Assembly (NCBI GenBank): GCA_964539305.1
Contig: CAZIIM010000008.1
Coordinates: forward strand, 1 to 64,000
DNA from: CAZNUM01 sp964539305
Lineage (GTDB): Bacteria; Fidelibacterota; Marinisomatia; Marinisomatales; TCS55
DNA length: 64,000 nt
Direction: 5' to 3'
Shown: positions 34,476 to 44,152 of the stretch, piece by piece
Layout: every line of letters begins with the position of its first letter
How positions within the stretch are numbered: position 1 is the stretch's first letter
Made by a program: the position numbers and the translations under genes
The notes under the pieces: generated by a model
What the model was told of the DNA's origin: nothing
What the model saw: only the letters and a program-made list of their open reading frames with translations
Database searches by the model: none

Positions 34476-35837
34476 TCAAATCAGGCCAATGGCATTCAGG
34501 AAAACGATAAAAATCATGACCGGCGCCAGGTATTTTAAAAAGATCCGCCAGCCCGTTACCAGCAAAGGTGTCCGTTCAAACAATTCCACAGCCCCTTTTT
34601 TCAATTCTACCAGAGCCTTGTCAAACCCCCAGATCCAGGCGACAAACAGGGAGATGAAAAATCCCCCAAAGGGGAGGAGAATATTAGAGGCCAGATAATC
34701 GGCTGTATCAAAGAAATTCTTCCCAAAAAAGGTGACATCCTTCATCACATTAAACGACAGAGCACTGGGAACACCGAAGAGGAAGGTAACAAAGCCGAGA
34801 ATGAAGACGGCCCGGTGCCGCTTCCAGTTCAATTCATCCACAAAATAAGCCACAACCACTTCCAGGAGGGAAATGGCTGACGTGAGGGCAGCCAGGGTTA
34901 AAAGGGTGAAAAACATGAAGGCCCAGATCATGCCACCGGGGATTTTGGCAAACACGACGGGAAGTGTGTGAAAAATCAGGCCTGGACCTGCGGCTGGATT
35001 CTGCCCTGTGGCAAATACAGTGGTAAAGATGGCAACCCCCGCCAGCAGGGCAATCAAAGTATCCAGAATGACAATCTGAAGTGCAGAAACAGGAATATTG
35101 TCCTTTTCGGTCATATAGCTGCCGTACGTCATCATCGCCCCCATCCCCAGGCTGAGGGTGAAAAAGGCATGCCCCAGAGCCACCAGGACCGAATTGGCAG
35201 AAATTTTACTCCAGTCAGGATTCAGTAGAAATGCCATCCCTTTTCCGGCCCCCGGCAGGGTTAACCCGCGGATCACCAGCATAATCAATAAGATAAATAA
35301 GAGCGGCATCATGATTTTGCTGCCCCGTTCAATTCCCCATTTTACCCCGGCATAAACCACCACCATACAGAGGATGGAAAAGAAGGCGTGAAACCCGACG
35401 ATCCAGGCGATATTCTCTGTCAATTTCGTGAAATGGACCGAAGCCAAAGAGGGGTCGGTGAATGTGGCAAAAACACCACTGAGCGATTCCACCATATAGC
35501 CGACCGACCAGCCGGCAACGACACTATAAAATGAGAGAATGACAAAACCAGCCAATACGCCGATTCCACCGATGGCAACCCAAAGGGGACGCCCGCTCAG
35601 TCGCCGAAAGGCACCGACCGGGTTCCGCTGGGTCGTCCGTCCCATGAGGATTTCAGCAATTAGAACCGGCAATCCAATCAGGGATATGCAGATCAAATAA
35701 ATAATGATGAAGGCAGCACCGCCATTCTGACCGGCAATATAGGGGAATTTCCAAATATTACCCAGTCCGATGGCTGAACCGGCTGCTGCCAGAATAAATC
35801 CGAACTTTGAACCCCAATGTTCTCTATTTTCAGGCAT
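34476..35837 (-). CDS. Sodium-dependent transporter of the NSS (neurotransmitter:sodium symporter) family
   Basis: A 453-residue inner-membrane symporter with eleven or twelve helices. The first helix holds the family signature AAAGSAIGLGNIWKFPYIAG with the unwound substrate/sodium site, followed by NGGAAFIIIYL and GLPVLIAEILMGR. LeuT-like members take up amino acids with sodium. The substrate cannot be told from the sequence. It sits seven bases after the DUF5683-like gene (GCATAAG region) and ahead of the unknown membrane protein. Confidence 0.93.
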   Translation of the reverse strand: MPENREHWGSKFGFILAAAGSAIGLGNIWKFPYIAGQNGGAAFIIIYLICISLIGLPVLIAEILMGRTTQRNPVGAFRRLSGRPLWVAIGGIGVLAGFVILSFYSVVAGWSVGYMVESLSGVFATFTDPSLASVHFTKLTENIAWIVGFHAFFSILCMVVVYAGVKWGIERGSKIMMPLLFILLIMLVIRGLTLPGAGKGMAFLLNPDWSKISANSVLVALGHAFFTLSLGMGAMMTYGSYMTEKDNIPVSALQIVILDTLIALLAGVAIFTTVFATGQNPAAGPGLIFHTLPVVFAKIPGGMIWAFMFFTLLTLAALTSAISLLEVVVAYFVDELNWKRHRAVFILGFVTFLFGVPSALSFNVMKDVTFFGKNFFDTADYLASNILLPFGGFFISLFVAWIWGFDKALVELKKGAVELFERTPLLVTGWRIFLKYLAPVMIFIVFLNAIGLI

Positions 35838-35843
35838 AAGCGT

Positions 35844-36251
35844 CTATTTCTCTTCTGTTGGTTGTTCCAAATCTTCTTCCATGACCGTTTCAAACGGCTC
35901 TAAATGTGCATCTACCACCGCGTCAAGCAGCCCGTAAATATAGATAAATCCCATCCACCAGGCATATTTATTTCGCTTCTCTAGGTACCGCCGTTTGGGT
36001 AAGTCCATCGTGTTGGTGTAATTCCGGTAGTGATCCCCATTTACGGACCATCGCCAGGCGGCGAGAGATTCCAGTCCGATCAGAACCACCCCTTTTAAAA
36101 TTTTCCGATTATAAAATTGACCACCTCCCGGAAATATCAGGGCGTAGTAAGCTGCTTTTTTAGGACTTCTGAAATGAAGGGAATCGCTTTCCTGGGCGTT
36201 TAATAGTCCCGTTAGAATAAAAAGCCATAAGACCACAATTAGTCGCTTCAA
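35844..36251 (-). CDS. DUF5683-like membrane protein
   Basis: 135 residues with a signal peptide (KRLIVVLWLFILTGLLNAQ) and the segment SPKKAAYYALIFPGGGQ-FYNRKILKG, which is close to the SPxKAALxSAxxPGxGQxYN pattern of the DUF5683 family found mostly in Bacteroidetes and relatives. Two hydrophobic helices follow, then an acidic tail (EEDLEQPTEEK). No known activity. It is the gene before the NSS transporter. Confidence 0.6.
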   Translation of the reverse strand: MKRLIVVLWLFILTGLLNAQESDSLHFRSPKKAAYYALIFPGGGQFYNRKILKGVVLIGLESLAAWRWSVNGDHYRNYTNTMDLPKRRYLEKRNKYAWWMGFIYIYGLLDAVVDAHLEPFETVMEEDLEQPTEEK

Positions 36252-36307
36252 AGCAATACCAGAAATCGAAAGATCAAAAGATTAAGGCACAATTCAAGAA
36301 TTGGGTT

Positions 36308-36691
36308 TTAAAGGGTGGCAATGCACTCGATTTCAATATCGGTTCCCCCGGGAAGTTTAGCCACTTCCACCAGCGAACGGGCGGGTGGTTCCATTCCGGT
36401 AAAGCGATGATCAAAGACCGCATTAATCTCTTCATAACGACTGAGATCGGTCACAAATACGGTGAATTTCACCACCTGACCCAAATCCGAGCCGGCTGCA
36501 GTCAGGATGGCATTTAAATTGTGAAGGATCTGGTCGATCCGCTGTTTGAAATCACCCGCAACAATTTTTCCTGTCCCCGGGTCGATGGGAATCTGACCCG
36601 CCGTAAAAACAAAACCATTGGAAACAACGGCCTGGTTGTAAGCCCCGATTGGCGCCGGCGCCAAGGGTGTGTTAATAATACGTCTTTCCAT
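36308..36691 (-). CDS. ridA: RidA family reactive intermediate deaminase
   Basis: A 127-residue trimeric cytoplasmic protein. APAPIGAYNQAV at the start, the GQIPIDPGTGKIV strand, the conserved arginine in PPARSLVEVAKLPGG and the terminal EIECIA are all family hallmarks. RidA hydrolyses reactive enamine/imine intermediates made by PLP-dependent dehydratases. It lies ten bases after the PPC-domain gene. Confidence 0.95.
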   Translation of the reverse strand: MERRIINTPLAPAPIGAYNQAVVSNGFVFTAGQIPIDPGTGKIVAGDFKQRIDQILHNLNAILTAAGSDLGQVVKFTVFVTDLSRYEEINAVFDHRFTGMEPPARSLVEVAKLPGGTDIEIECIATL

Positions 36692-36700
36692 TCCTGCCTC

Positions 36701-37126
36701 CTATTCGAATAGACACATAGTTGCCAATCCTATTTTAGGATCCAGTTTTCGCTGACGGTTCGAATGAATTTTCCGTACGATAAATTCTCCTACGGCTGCT
36801 ACCCGCGCTTCAAATAAATGGCCACCGGTTAAATTCAAGTCATGATTGCCCAGAACGACGTGGGCATGAATAAAGGGATCATTATCCTTGAGAATGACAT
36901 TACCTTCAAAGTTTACCAATTCATACACCTCCGGCAGTTCCCGACGAATATATTGTTTTGCAGGCACATCGAAAGCTCCTAATTCAATCTCCTTCACGGC
37001 TCCAATGCCTGAGATCTGACCGTTTTCGATTTGATGGTTCCGGCAGAAATCCGTCAAAGTGGCCATAACCGGTTCGTTTTGTTCCACATAGACGATGTAA
37101 GTGTCTCCGTCCTGGCTGTATTGCAT
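36701..37126 (-). CDS. PPC/DUF296 domain protein
   Basis: About 141 residues forming one PPC (DUF296) domain, a trimeric fold shared with plant AT-hook proteins and several bacterial DNA-binding or metal-binding proteins. FEARVAAVGEFIV and the HAHVVLGNHDLNLTGGHLF histidine-rich segment are typical. I start at the ATG at 37126, which comes two bases after the alaS stop (TAA-CT-ATG); the frame is open 16 codons further up inside alaS. The role in bacteria is not settled. Confidence 0.82.
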   Translation of the reverse strand: MQYSQDGDTYIVYVEQNEPVMATLTDFCRNHQIENGQISGIGAVKEIELGAFDVPAKQYIRRELPEVYELVNFEGNVILKDNDPFIHAHVVLGNHDLNLTGGHLFEARVAAVGEFIVRKIHSNRQRKLDPKIGLATMCLFE

Positions 37127-37128
37127 AG

Positions 37129-39881
37129 TTATCGTAAATCCTTTGTTAATACGGTTTGAATAATCTCCTGGCATTGCTCCAACGCCGGTGCCAATGATTT
37201 ATTGTCTTTTCCCCCGGCCGTAGCCAGGTGCGATTTCCCACCGCCGCCGCCGCCCATAAGACCTCCAATCTGCCGCGCCAGATCACCTGCTTTTACGCCT
37301 TGAGCCACCAGATCAGGCGTAACAACAACAACAACGGATGGTTTCGTATCACCTTTTGTTCCCAGAACACCGACTCCGGACCCCAGCTGCTGGAGCAGCC
37401 GGTCACCCACGGACTTCAGATCTGTCACGGATTCAGATTCTACTTCTGATACCACAACTGACATAGTTCCAATTTTTTGCCCGGATTGGATGAGTTTTCC
37501 AACGTCAATGTTTCCCCTGTCTCGGGGCCCTTTTTTTAATTCCCGCTCCAACTGTTTTCGCTGTTCCACCAACTGTACAACCCGTTCCGCAATCTGTTCC
37601 GGGGCACAGTTCAGAATCGAGCGGACAGACTCCAGAATAAAAGTCTGATCCTGCACAAATTTCAGCGCACCCTGACCGGTGACAGCAACAATCCGGCGGA
37701 CTCCCGCTGCCAACGACATTTCTTCAGTAATTTTGAAAAAACCAATATCCCCCGTCCGATCTACATGGGTCCCGCCGCAGAGTTCCTTGGAAAAACCGTC
37801 AACGGTCACGACCCGAACTTCATCGCCGTATTTTTCGCCGAAGAGCGCCACCGCTCCCTCTTCGCGAGCTTTATCATAAGCCTTCACTTGAATATCCAGC
37901 GGTTTGTTCAATAAGATTTCCCGGTTCACAATGATTTCAATTTCACGAATCTGGTCAGCGGTGATCTTTTCAAAATGGGTTAAATCAAACCGTAAATAGT
38001 CGGGATGGACCAGAGATCCGGCCTGATGGACATGTTCCCCTAAGACCTGTTTTAAAGCGGCATGCATCAGATGGGTGGCGGTATGATTCTTCCGGATTTT
38101 CTGGCGCCGCTCCCCGTCCACTTCACAATTCACCGGATTTTCAGCCCCGGAACGGTCAAAAGAACCCCGGCAATAGTGAATAATGGCATCGCCGTCTTTT
38201 TTAACGTCCACCACCTCCAGAGCAAGGGAATCGTTCTTTATCCAGCCCTGGTCTCCCACCTGACCCCCCGATTCGGCATAGAACGGTGTCTGATCCAGGA
38301 CAAGTAAATAATCCTTATTATTTTGGGCTACTTTCCGGATCCGGGATTCGAGCGCCAGTTGATCGTATCCTTTGAATTGAGAATGATCGCCCGTAGACAC
38401 AATCTCCCACTGGAGATCCCTGGTCTGACGTTTAAACTTCCCAGCCGCTTTGGCACGTTGTTTTTGTTGTTTCATTTCCTGTTCAAACCCCTCCTTGTCC
38501 ACGGTCAATCCCCTTTCACGGGCCATGAGTTGCGTCAAATCCAGGGGGAATCCGAATGTATCGTAGAGTTTAAATGCCTCCTGCCCGGGAATTTGTTTCC
38601 CCGACAAACCGGAAACAATTTTTTCAAAATGGTTCAGTCCCCGATCCAGAGTTTCATTGAAGGAGGTTTCTTCCGCCCGAATAACATTTTCGATGTGGGC
38701 CTGTTTTTCCCGCACCTCCGGGAAGACGCTGCCCATGATTTCCCCTACGGTTCTCACCAGTTGATACAGGAAAGGTTCATGGCAGTCCAACATGCGACCA
38801 AACCGGGCCGCTCGTCTTAAAATCCTTCGCAATACATATCCCCTCCCATCGTTGGAAGGCATACCCCCATCGGCAATGGAAAATGCCAGCATACGAATGT
38901 GATCAGCGATCACCTGAAACGGAATGGCCTGATCCTGAAAGGATTTTCCGGTTAATGCTTCTGTCTTTGCAATCAGTGGTTGAAAGAGGTCCGTTTCATA
39001 ATTACTGCGCTTCCCCTGTAAGACAGTGGCAATTCGTTCCAGGCCAGCTCCCGTATCCACGTGCTTTTCGGGCAAATCAATCAGGGAACCGTCTTCCTGG
39101 CAGTGATTCTGGATAAAAACCAGATTCCACAATTCCCAGTATTGATCTGACTGGTTCACACCCTCAGGTGACTGCTGGCTTAAATCATCGCCTATAAAAT
39201 AATGGATTTCGGAGCAGGGACCNNNNNNNNNNNNNNNNNNNNNNNNNNNNNNNNNNNNNNNNNNNNNNNNNNNNNNNNNNNNNNNNNNNNNNNNNNNNNN
39301 NNNNNNNNNNNNNNNNNNNNNNGTGACTGCTGGCTTAAATCATCGCCTATAAAATAATGGATTTCGGAGCAGGGACCGCAGGGACCGGTTTCACCCATTT
39401 CCCAGAAGTTCTCCTTTTTCCCGAATTTCAAGACCCGGTCCGGATGGATATCCGTGACTTTCGTCCAAAGTTGAAATGCCTCATCGTCCTTTTCATATAC
39501 GGTGGCCCATAAACGATCCTTGTCCAGTCCCCACACTTGTGTAAACAGTTCCCAGGCCCATTGAATCGCTTCCGCCTTGTAATAATCGCCGAAGGACCAG
39601 TTTCCCAGCATTTCAAAAAAAGTATGGTGAAAGGTATCCACACCCACCTCTTCCAGATCATTGTGTTTTCCGCTGACGCGGATACATTTCTGACTATTGA
39701 CGACCCGTTTAAACTCGGCCTGTTTTTCTCCGAGAAAGATGGTTTTAAACTGGTTCATGCCCGCATTGGTGAACAGTAAGGTGGGATCGTCAATCGGAAT
39801 GACGGGGGCACTGCGAATAAAACGGTGACCCCGTTCTTCAAAAAACTTAATAAAGGTTTCCCTGATTTCTTTGCTCAGCAT
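37129..39881 (-). CDS. alaS: Alanyl-tRNA synthetase, split by a false scaffold gap
   Basis: Charges tRNA-Ala and edits mischarged Ser/Gly. The N-terminal part (39881 to the gap) has the class II core with TNAGMNQFK and GPCGPCSEIH. After the gap come the editing domain (HTATHLMHAALKQVLGEHVH, then ELCGGTHVDRTG) and the C-terminal GGGGGGKSHLATAGG. A 55-base sequence is present on both sides of 100 N; deleting one copy and the N run leaves 2598 bases, exactly 866 codons, and joins SQQS to PEGVNQSDQYWELWN in frame. So the gene is intact and of normal length (865 residues). It overlaps nothing but ends three bases from the PPC gene. Confidence 0.97.
39168..39222. repeat. 55-base duplicated gap flank (left copy) in alaS
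   Basis: Identical to 39323-39377, starting gtgactgctggcttaaat and ending gagcagggacc. Two contig ends sharing exactly 55 bases are what a de Bruijn assembler with k=55 leaves at an unresolved join. Not a biological repeat. Confidence 0.93.
39223..39322. other. False scaffold gap (100 N) in alaS
   Basis: Exactly 100 N between two copies of the same 55 bases. The contigs overlap here, so no sequence is missing. Confidence 0.93.
39323..39377. repeat. 55-base duplicated gap flank (right copy) in alaS
   Basis: Second copy of 39168-39222, identical over all 55 bases. Collapsing the two restores the alaS reading frame. Confidence 0.93.
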
Positions 39882-39886
39882 TATTT

Positions 39887-41452
39887 CTACAAGTTGAAAC
39901 TGGTTTCAATATTGGTGATATCGACTCTCTCTGCCGCACCGCGGATATGTCCATCCCCATTGAGATCCCGGAAGGTTCGGCGAAACGTGTATTGAATCAC
40001 CAATCCAGACCCCATGGAAATTCCCACCTGATACCCGAGGACAGCGCTTTCGGTGAATTCGAATTTAAACGGATTTGGGACATTCCGCTGCTGATAAAAT
40101 GCCCGGGCCTTATTTATTCGTCCGAGAGATTTCTTCAACCGGAGCGAAGCCCTGAAATTCCGGTTATAGCGCCTGGAGAATTTATCCTGATCCGGGGACC
40201 ATAACTCACCGACGAGATTATTGTAGGAAGCCACCGCCACGAGGGCTGAACCCAGATTAAGACGCAGACGGCTGAAATAACCGGACTGTTTCCCATAACG
40301 ACCCAGGCGCGATTCCTTGGAGATTAGCTGCAAATCCCCGGAAGAATCGGCAGAAACAATGATACGCTCCACTTCATAGGATCGGTCCCAGTACCCGAAT
40401 TCAAACCTGCCGTTAGGGATAAAACGGTATTCAAAACTGAATATGGCCGGTCCCACCTGAGTTGCCACACCCAGCGGTACGAATCCCATTCCTAAAGGTT
40501 GCCGTCCATTTCCATTGGGGCGGTTTGTTTTACCCATCATTTTGGCCGCCTGGGCATAGAGCGACACCAACAGCCCTTTCTCTGCCAGGAGGGGTAAACC
40601 CACATCAAACGCCAGACCATAGACCGGATCGCTCGTCGAACGCAGGTTTAAGGGCTCCCCTTTGCGCTCAATATTCTGGTCCAAAACCAGGGTCCCACCA
40701 TTCCACCCCGGCACTTGACTATCCAGCGTGTCCGTAATCCCGTCCCCGTCAATGTCCATTTCCGCTGGATCGTTGTCATCCAGGCCATCTCCATCCGTAT
40801 CGACCCACCATTTGGATGATTGAGGAAAATCATCAACAATATCGGGACGGCCGTCTCCGTCCGAATCTTTCAGTCCCAGGTATTGGTTCCGGTCTCCCAC
40901 CAGGGATATTCCCATGGGAATATTGAAAAATTTCCGCGTTCCGACCCGAACACCAAATACGCCAATGTTTTCCTTAAAGTCATTTACAAATACTTCCGCA
41001 TTCAGTTTTTTCCCGTTCAGTTCCAAATCCATCCCCACTTTCCGCACCTGGGGGAATAACAGCGAATTGGAATATTCATTGACCAAAATACCGTATCCCA
41101 GATCTACCCGGTCCAATGCACCCACTTTTCCATAGACTGGATCCCCCGGAAGGCCGTATCGCAGATAATAAATTTTGTCGATCAAAGTATTTTTAACCGC
41201 TGTCGTATTGGAAAAATCCCACTCATCTCGATGAATTCGTCCCTGTTCGTCAAAATAAATGACAAGATCCAAAGCCAGTCCGAATTTTCCTATGGGAATG
41301 ACCGGTCTCACGGCAACCTGATTCCAGACCTTATTATCCAGGGTAACCGAGCCCACCGAACCCTGGGTCTGGACACCCGTCTGGGCAACCAATAGGGACA
41401 GAGCAAGTAAAACAGTACTTAATACAGGAATGATGGGTCGTTTCAGGAACAT
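39887..41452 (-). CDS. Outer-membrane barrel protein with thrombospondin type 3-like calcium repeats
   Basis: About 521 residues: a signal peptide (FLKRPIIPVLSTVLLALSLLVAQ), strand-rich regions with alternating hydrophobic residues, and near residues 200-245 three calcium-binding repeats of the form DSDGDGRPD, DTDGDGLDD, DIDGDGITD. The C-terminal ITNIETSFNL fits a barrel end. The repeats would form a calcium-stiffened insert, perhaps exposed at the surface, as in some OmpA/OprF relatives; no OmpA peptidoglycan-binding domain is present. The ATG at 41452 gives the best signal peptide; a GTG 11 codons upstream is possible. It is divergent from the next operon and ends five bases ahead of alaS. 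Confidence 0.65.
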   Translation of the reverse strand: MFLKRPIIPVLSTVLLALSLLVAQTGVQTQGSVGSVTLDNKVWNQVAVRPVIPIGKFGLALDLVIYFDEQGRIHRDEWDFSNTTAVKNTLIDKIYYLRYGLPGDPVYGKVGALDRVDLGYGILVNEYSNSLLFPQVRKVGMDLELNGKKLNAEVFVNDFKENIGVFGVRVGTRKFFNIPMGISLVGDRNQYLGLKDSDGDGRPDIVDDFPQSSKWWVDTDGDGLDDNDPAEMDIDGDGITDTLDSQVPGWNGGTLVLDQNIERKGEPLNLRSTSDPVYGLAFDVGLPLLAEKGLLVSLYAQAAKMMGKTNRPNGNGRQPLGMGFVPLGVATQVGPAIFSFEYRFIPNGRFEFGYWDRSYEVERIIVSADSSGDLQLISKESRLGRYGKQSGYFSRLRLNLGSALVAVASYNNLVGELWSPDQDKFSRRYNRNFRASLRLKKSLGRINKARAFYQQRNVPNPFKFEFTESAVLGYQVGISMGSGLVIQYTFRRTFRDLNGDGHIRGAAERVDITNIETSFNL

Positions 41453-41576
41453 AATAGGGCTGGAAATTACCCAGCGCCTTCTCACGGGTACAACGTCTAA
41501 TTCCTCCGGCGGATTATCAATTCTTTCTTAAATTCAACTACCACTAACCAATGATCCCATTCAACAGGTTTCTGAA

Positions 41577-42242
41577 TTGCAATTCAATAAACTAAACTTT
41601 TTCCGCACTCATGTTTCCCGATGGATCATCATAGGATTCCTCCTGCAGACAGGTCCATTCACCCCAACCCTGTATGCCAGCAGTCCCGTTGGCATTTCTT
41701 CCCTCTCTCTGGAAACCAAGCAGAATGGAATTTTCATCCGTATTCAATCCACCGCTCCCATTCCACCGGCAGAAGTTACAGGGTGGAGTGACGAAAATAC
41801 GGGCTGGTTTTATATTACGATCCATGGCGCAGATGCGGATACAGCCAAAATTGAGTCTGCCAGACACCCCTACCCCGTGACTAAAATCGAGTGTACCCGG
41901 GCAGGTGAGTCTATTCAAATCGGATTAAAACTTCAGACGACGGTGGAACAATTTGAATTTTACCACTCCAACGATCCGCCGGAAATACTGGCCCTGTTGC
42001 GTTTTCCCCTCTCAGAGGTCCTGGCATCCATTGAACCCCTGGAAAACAAATCCATCAGCACTTCTTATGAAGATCCCCGTTACAAGGCTCTCATCCGAGG
42101 GCTGTACTTCAGTGGTGCCAGTTTGACCACCGCCGGGTTATTCGCCGGCTCAAACCGGAAAGGATGGGAAATTCCCATTGGTCTGGGACTGGTGACAACC
42201 GCCTATGTTATAGATACGTTTATTCACGGGAGAAAAAAATGA
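41577..42242 (+). CDS. Exported protein with AMIN-like domain and C-terminal membrane helix
   Basis: 221 residues with an N-terminal hydrophobic signal (RWIIIGFLLQTGPFTP), a beta-rich domain whose strands resemble an AMIN-type cell-wall-binding domain (LSLETKQNGIFIRIQ, GWFYITIHGADADTAKIE) and a hydrophobic C-terminal part (WEIPIGLGLVTTAYVID). No ATG is available in frame near the start; the TTG at 41577 is the most plausible. The stop overlaps the next start as ATGA. The AMIN resemblance is by eye and needs profile testing. Confidence 0.5.
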   Translation: MQFNKLNFFRTHVSRWIIIGFLLQTGPFTPTLYASSPVGISSLSLETKQNGIFIRIQSTAPIPPAEVTGWSDENTGWFYITIHGADADTAKIESARHPYPVTKIECTRAGESIQIGLKLQTTVEQFEFYHSNDPPEILALLRFPLSEVLASIEPLENKSISTSYEDPRYKALIRGLYFSGASLTTAGLFAGSNRKGWEIPIGLGLVTTAYVIDTFIHGRKK

Positions 42243-42379
42243 CGGAACACATGCGATACTTTGCACTTTTCTATGTACTGGGGTTAGTATTGATGGCCTT
42301 GTTCATTCGCTTTTATCTTTGGAAGAAACGGCAACAGAAAATCAAAAAAGAAGAATCAACGACACCTTTTAAAAAATAA
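42239..42379 (+). CDS. Small single-pass membrane protein (46 residues)
   Basis: ATG at 42239 overlaps the stop of the AMIN-like gene (ATGA), and its own stop overlaps the next ATG (TAATG). It has one helix (YFALFYVLGLVLMALFIRFYLW) and a strongly basic tail (KKRQQKIKKEE), so the C-terminus should be cytoplasmic. Its exact fit between two genes is the main evidence that it is real. It may be an accessory subunit of whatever the upstream protein belongs to. Confidence 0.6.
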   Translation: MTEHMRYFALFYVLGLVLMALFIRFYLWKKRQQKIKKEESTTPFKK

Positions 42380-44139
42380 TGTCCCCCTTTTCCCGCCATC
42401 CGTTCATCCTGTTGCCCCTATTGACCCTGTCGCTGCTTTCCGCCAAAACAGTTAAAATGGCTTCTGAAACTGTTATTTCGGGATTTAACGGTGATCCTTC
42501 TATTCACCATTTAACGCCCTACCTGCTGGAAATAGCCCGGAATGGCCATTCCCTTTCTGAAAGCGAAAAGGCACGTCTTGAAAAAATCGGCTTTCAGTTT
42601 AATTCTGCTTTGGTCAATCGCTCCCAGGGGAGTCGGGATGAGGCAGCCGGTCTCGATCAGAGTTACGACAGGGGTATGTTTCGCCTCCACTACACAACCA
42701 GTGGCGCCCACGCTGTAAATAGTCTGGATTCGGATGGTAATAATATCCCCGATTACGTGGAATTCATTGCCGGGACCCTGGATTCCGTTGCCCAGGTGAA
42801 TCTCCAGATTGGCTATATCCGTCCCCCTTCCGACGGCTGGTATTCTGCCGCCAGGGATAAAGGCGGTTCCGATCACTACGATGTTTATCTCCGCAATATT
42901 TCTTCAAATCTCTATGGTTACGTCCAGCCGGAAGATTATGCACAGGGTGACGGTAATAATGAAAATTCTTCCGCAACCGAAGTGAACGCATTCACCAGTT
43001 ATATGGTCCTGCGGAATCATTACAATTTCTTTCCCGGGGATGAAACCTCCAATCTGAGGGTGACCATCGCCCACGAATATTTCCATGCCATTCAGTTCGG
43101 ATATGATGGCTGGGAAGAAGGCTGGCTTCTGGAGGCAACGGCGGTCTGGATGGAAGAAGTCATGTTTGACGAGATTAATGATTGTTATCAGTACATGCCC
43201 ACCTGGTTCGATGAACCGGAAAAAGCACTGGATGCTAATGGAAATCACTGGTACGGATCTTTCATTTTTTTCGAGTACATTGATGAACACCTGGGAGGTA
43301 GACCGGTGATTCGACGAACCTTTGATTACAGTGTTTTGAAAAACAGCCAGAAAGGGGATTTCAGTCACTGGGCCATCAATCGGGCCCTGGAGGAAAATGG
43401 TGCCACTTTCAGTGCTGCCTTGAACGGAATGGTGATTGCCAATCGTATCATGAGTTCCGCGCTCACTGCGGGAGATTATACGTATGAAGAAGCAGGCTCT
43501 TACCCTGTTCAGGGTCCAACCGTTTTTGCAAATGAGTATTTTACCACCGGGCATCAGGACACAATCACAAGTACCGGATTAGAAAGGTTTGCCAGCCAGT
43601 ATATCAGTCTCGTTACCTCCACTCCTGTAAAAATTGAACTTTCCAATCTATCGGGGCCGGTTACGGACTTGATGATGCATGTTATTTTGAAGATGGAAAA
43701 TGGTTCGTATAAAATTATTTCCGGACCCTCGCTTAACGTGGACCCGGTAGGGGTTCAAACCATTTACCTGGCAGTGGTAAGTCAGGATACGGTGGGGGAT
43801 GCCTGGGATTACACAGTTGTTTTCCAGGATGGGAAACCGGGGACCAATCCATTGGTACCGGAAGAATTCCTGCTCTCCGACCCTTACCCCAATCCGTTCA
43901 ACGGACGGAGTCAGTTTTCAATCTATATGTTTGACGACCGCTTTGTAACCATTGATGTGGTGGATCTGGCTGGACGGCAGGTGGCTCAAATCTGGAAGGG
44001 GGATCTGGCGGTGGGTAATCATATCCTTAGTTGGGACGGAAAAACAAAACGCGGTGCCCGGGCAAGTTCCGGCGTTTATTTTCTGGCTGTAAGGGGGACT
44101 CAAACGCAGGAGTGGAAAAAACTAACGCTGGTAAAATAA
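42379..44139 (+). CDS. Secreted putative metalloprotease with type IX secretion sorting tail
   Basis: 586 residues: signal peptide (FILLPLLTLSLLSA), a region with SDGNNIPDYVEFIAG, the zinc motif HEYFHAIQF (HExxH at 232-236) followed by WLLEATAVWMEE with a likely third ligand, a beta-sandwich-like part and a C-terminal Por sorting domain from about residue 497 (FLLSDPYPNPFNG, GRQVAQIWKGDLAVG, GVYFLAVRG). The protease part resembles the MXAN_6640-type putative metalloproteases. The tail is recognised by the type IX machinery of FCB bacteria and anchors or releases the protein at the surface. Translationally coupled to the two genes before it. Confidence 0.82.
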   Translation: MSPFSRHPFILLPLLTLSLLSAKTVKMASETVISGFNGDPSIHHLTPYLLEIARNGHSLSESEKARLEKIGFQFNSALVNRSQGSRDEAAGLDQSYDRGMFRLHYTTSGAHAVNSLDSDGNNIPDYVEFIAGTLDSVAQVNLQIGYIRPPSDGWYSAARDKGGSDHYDVYLRNISSNLYGYVQPEDYAQGDGNNENSSATEVNAFTSYMVLRNHYNFFPGDETSNLRVTIAHEYFHAIQFGYDGWEEGWLLEATAVWMEEVMFDEINDCYQYMPTWFDEPEKALDANGNHWYGSFIFFEYIDEHLGGRPVIRRTFDYSVLKNSQKGDFSHWAINRALEENGATFSAALNGMVIANRIMSSALTAGDYTYEEAGSYPVQGPTVFANEYFTTGHQDTITSTGLERFASQYISLVTSTPVKIELSNLSGPVTDLMMHVILKMENGSYKIISGPSLNVDPVGVQTIYLAVVSQDTVGDAWDYTVVFQDGKPGTNPLVPEEFLLSDPYPNPFNGRSQFSIYMFDDRFVTIDVVDLAGRQVAQIWKGDLAVGNHILSWDGKTKRGARASSGVYFLAVRGTQTQEWKKLTLVK

Positions 44140-44152
44140 AGGAAGGGGTTTA

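Noticed and set aside
39168..39377. Tandem duplication or inserted element in alaS
   Set aside because: The repeat is exactly 55 bases, flanks 100 N and removal restores the frame, just as at 61190-61399; an assembly overlap explains all of it.
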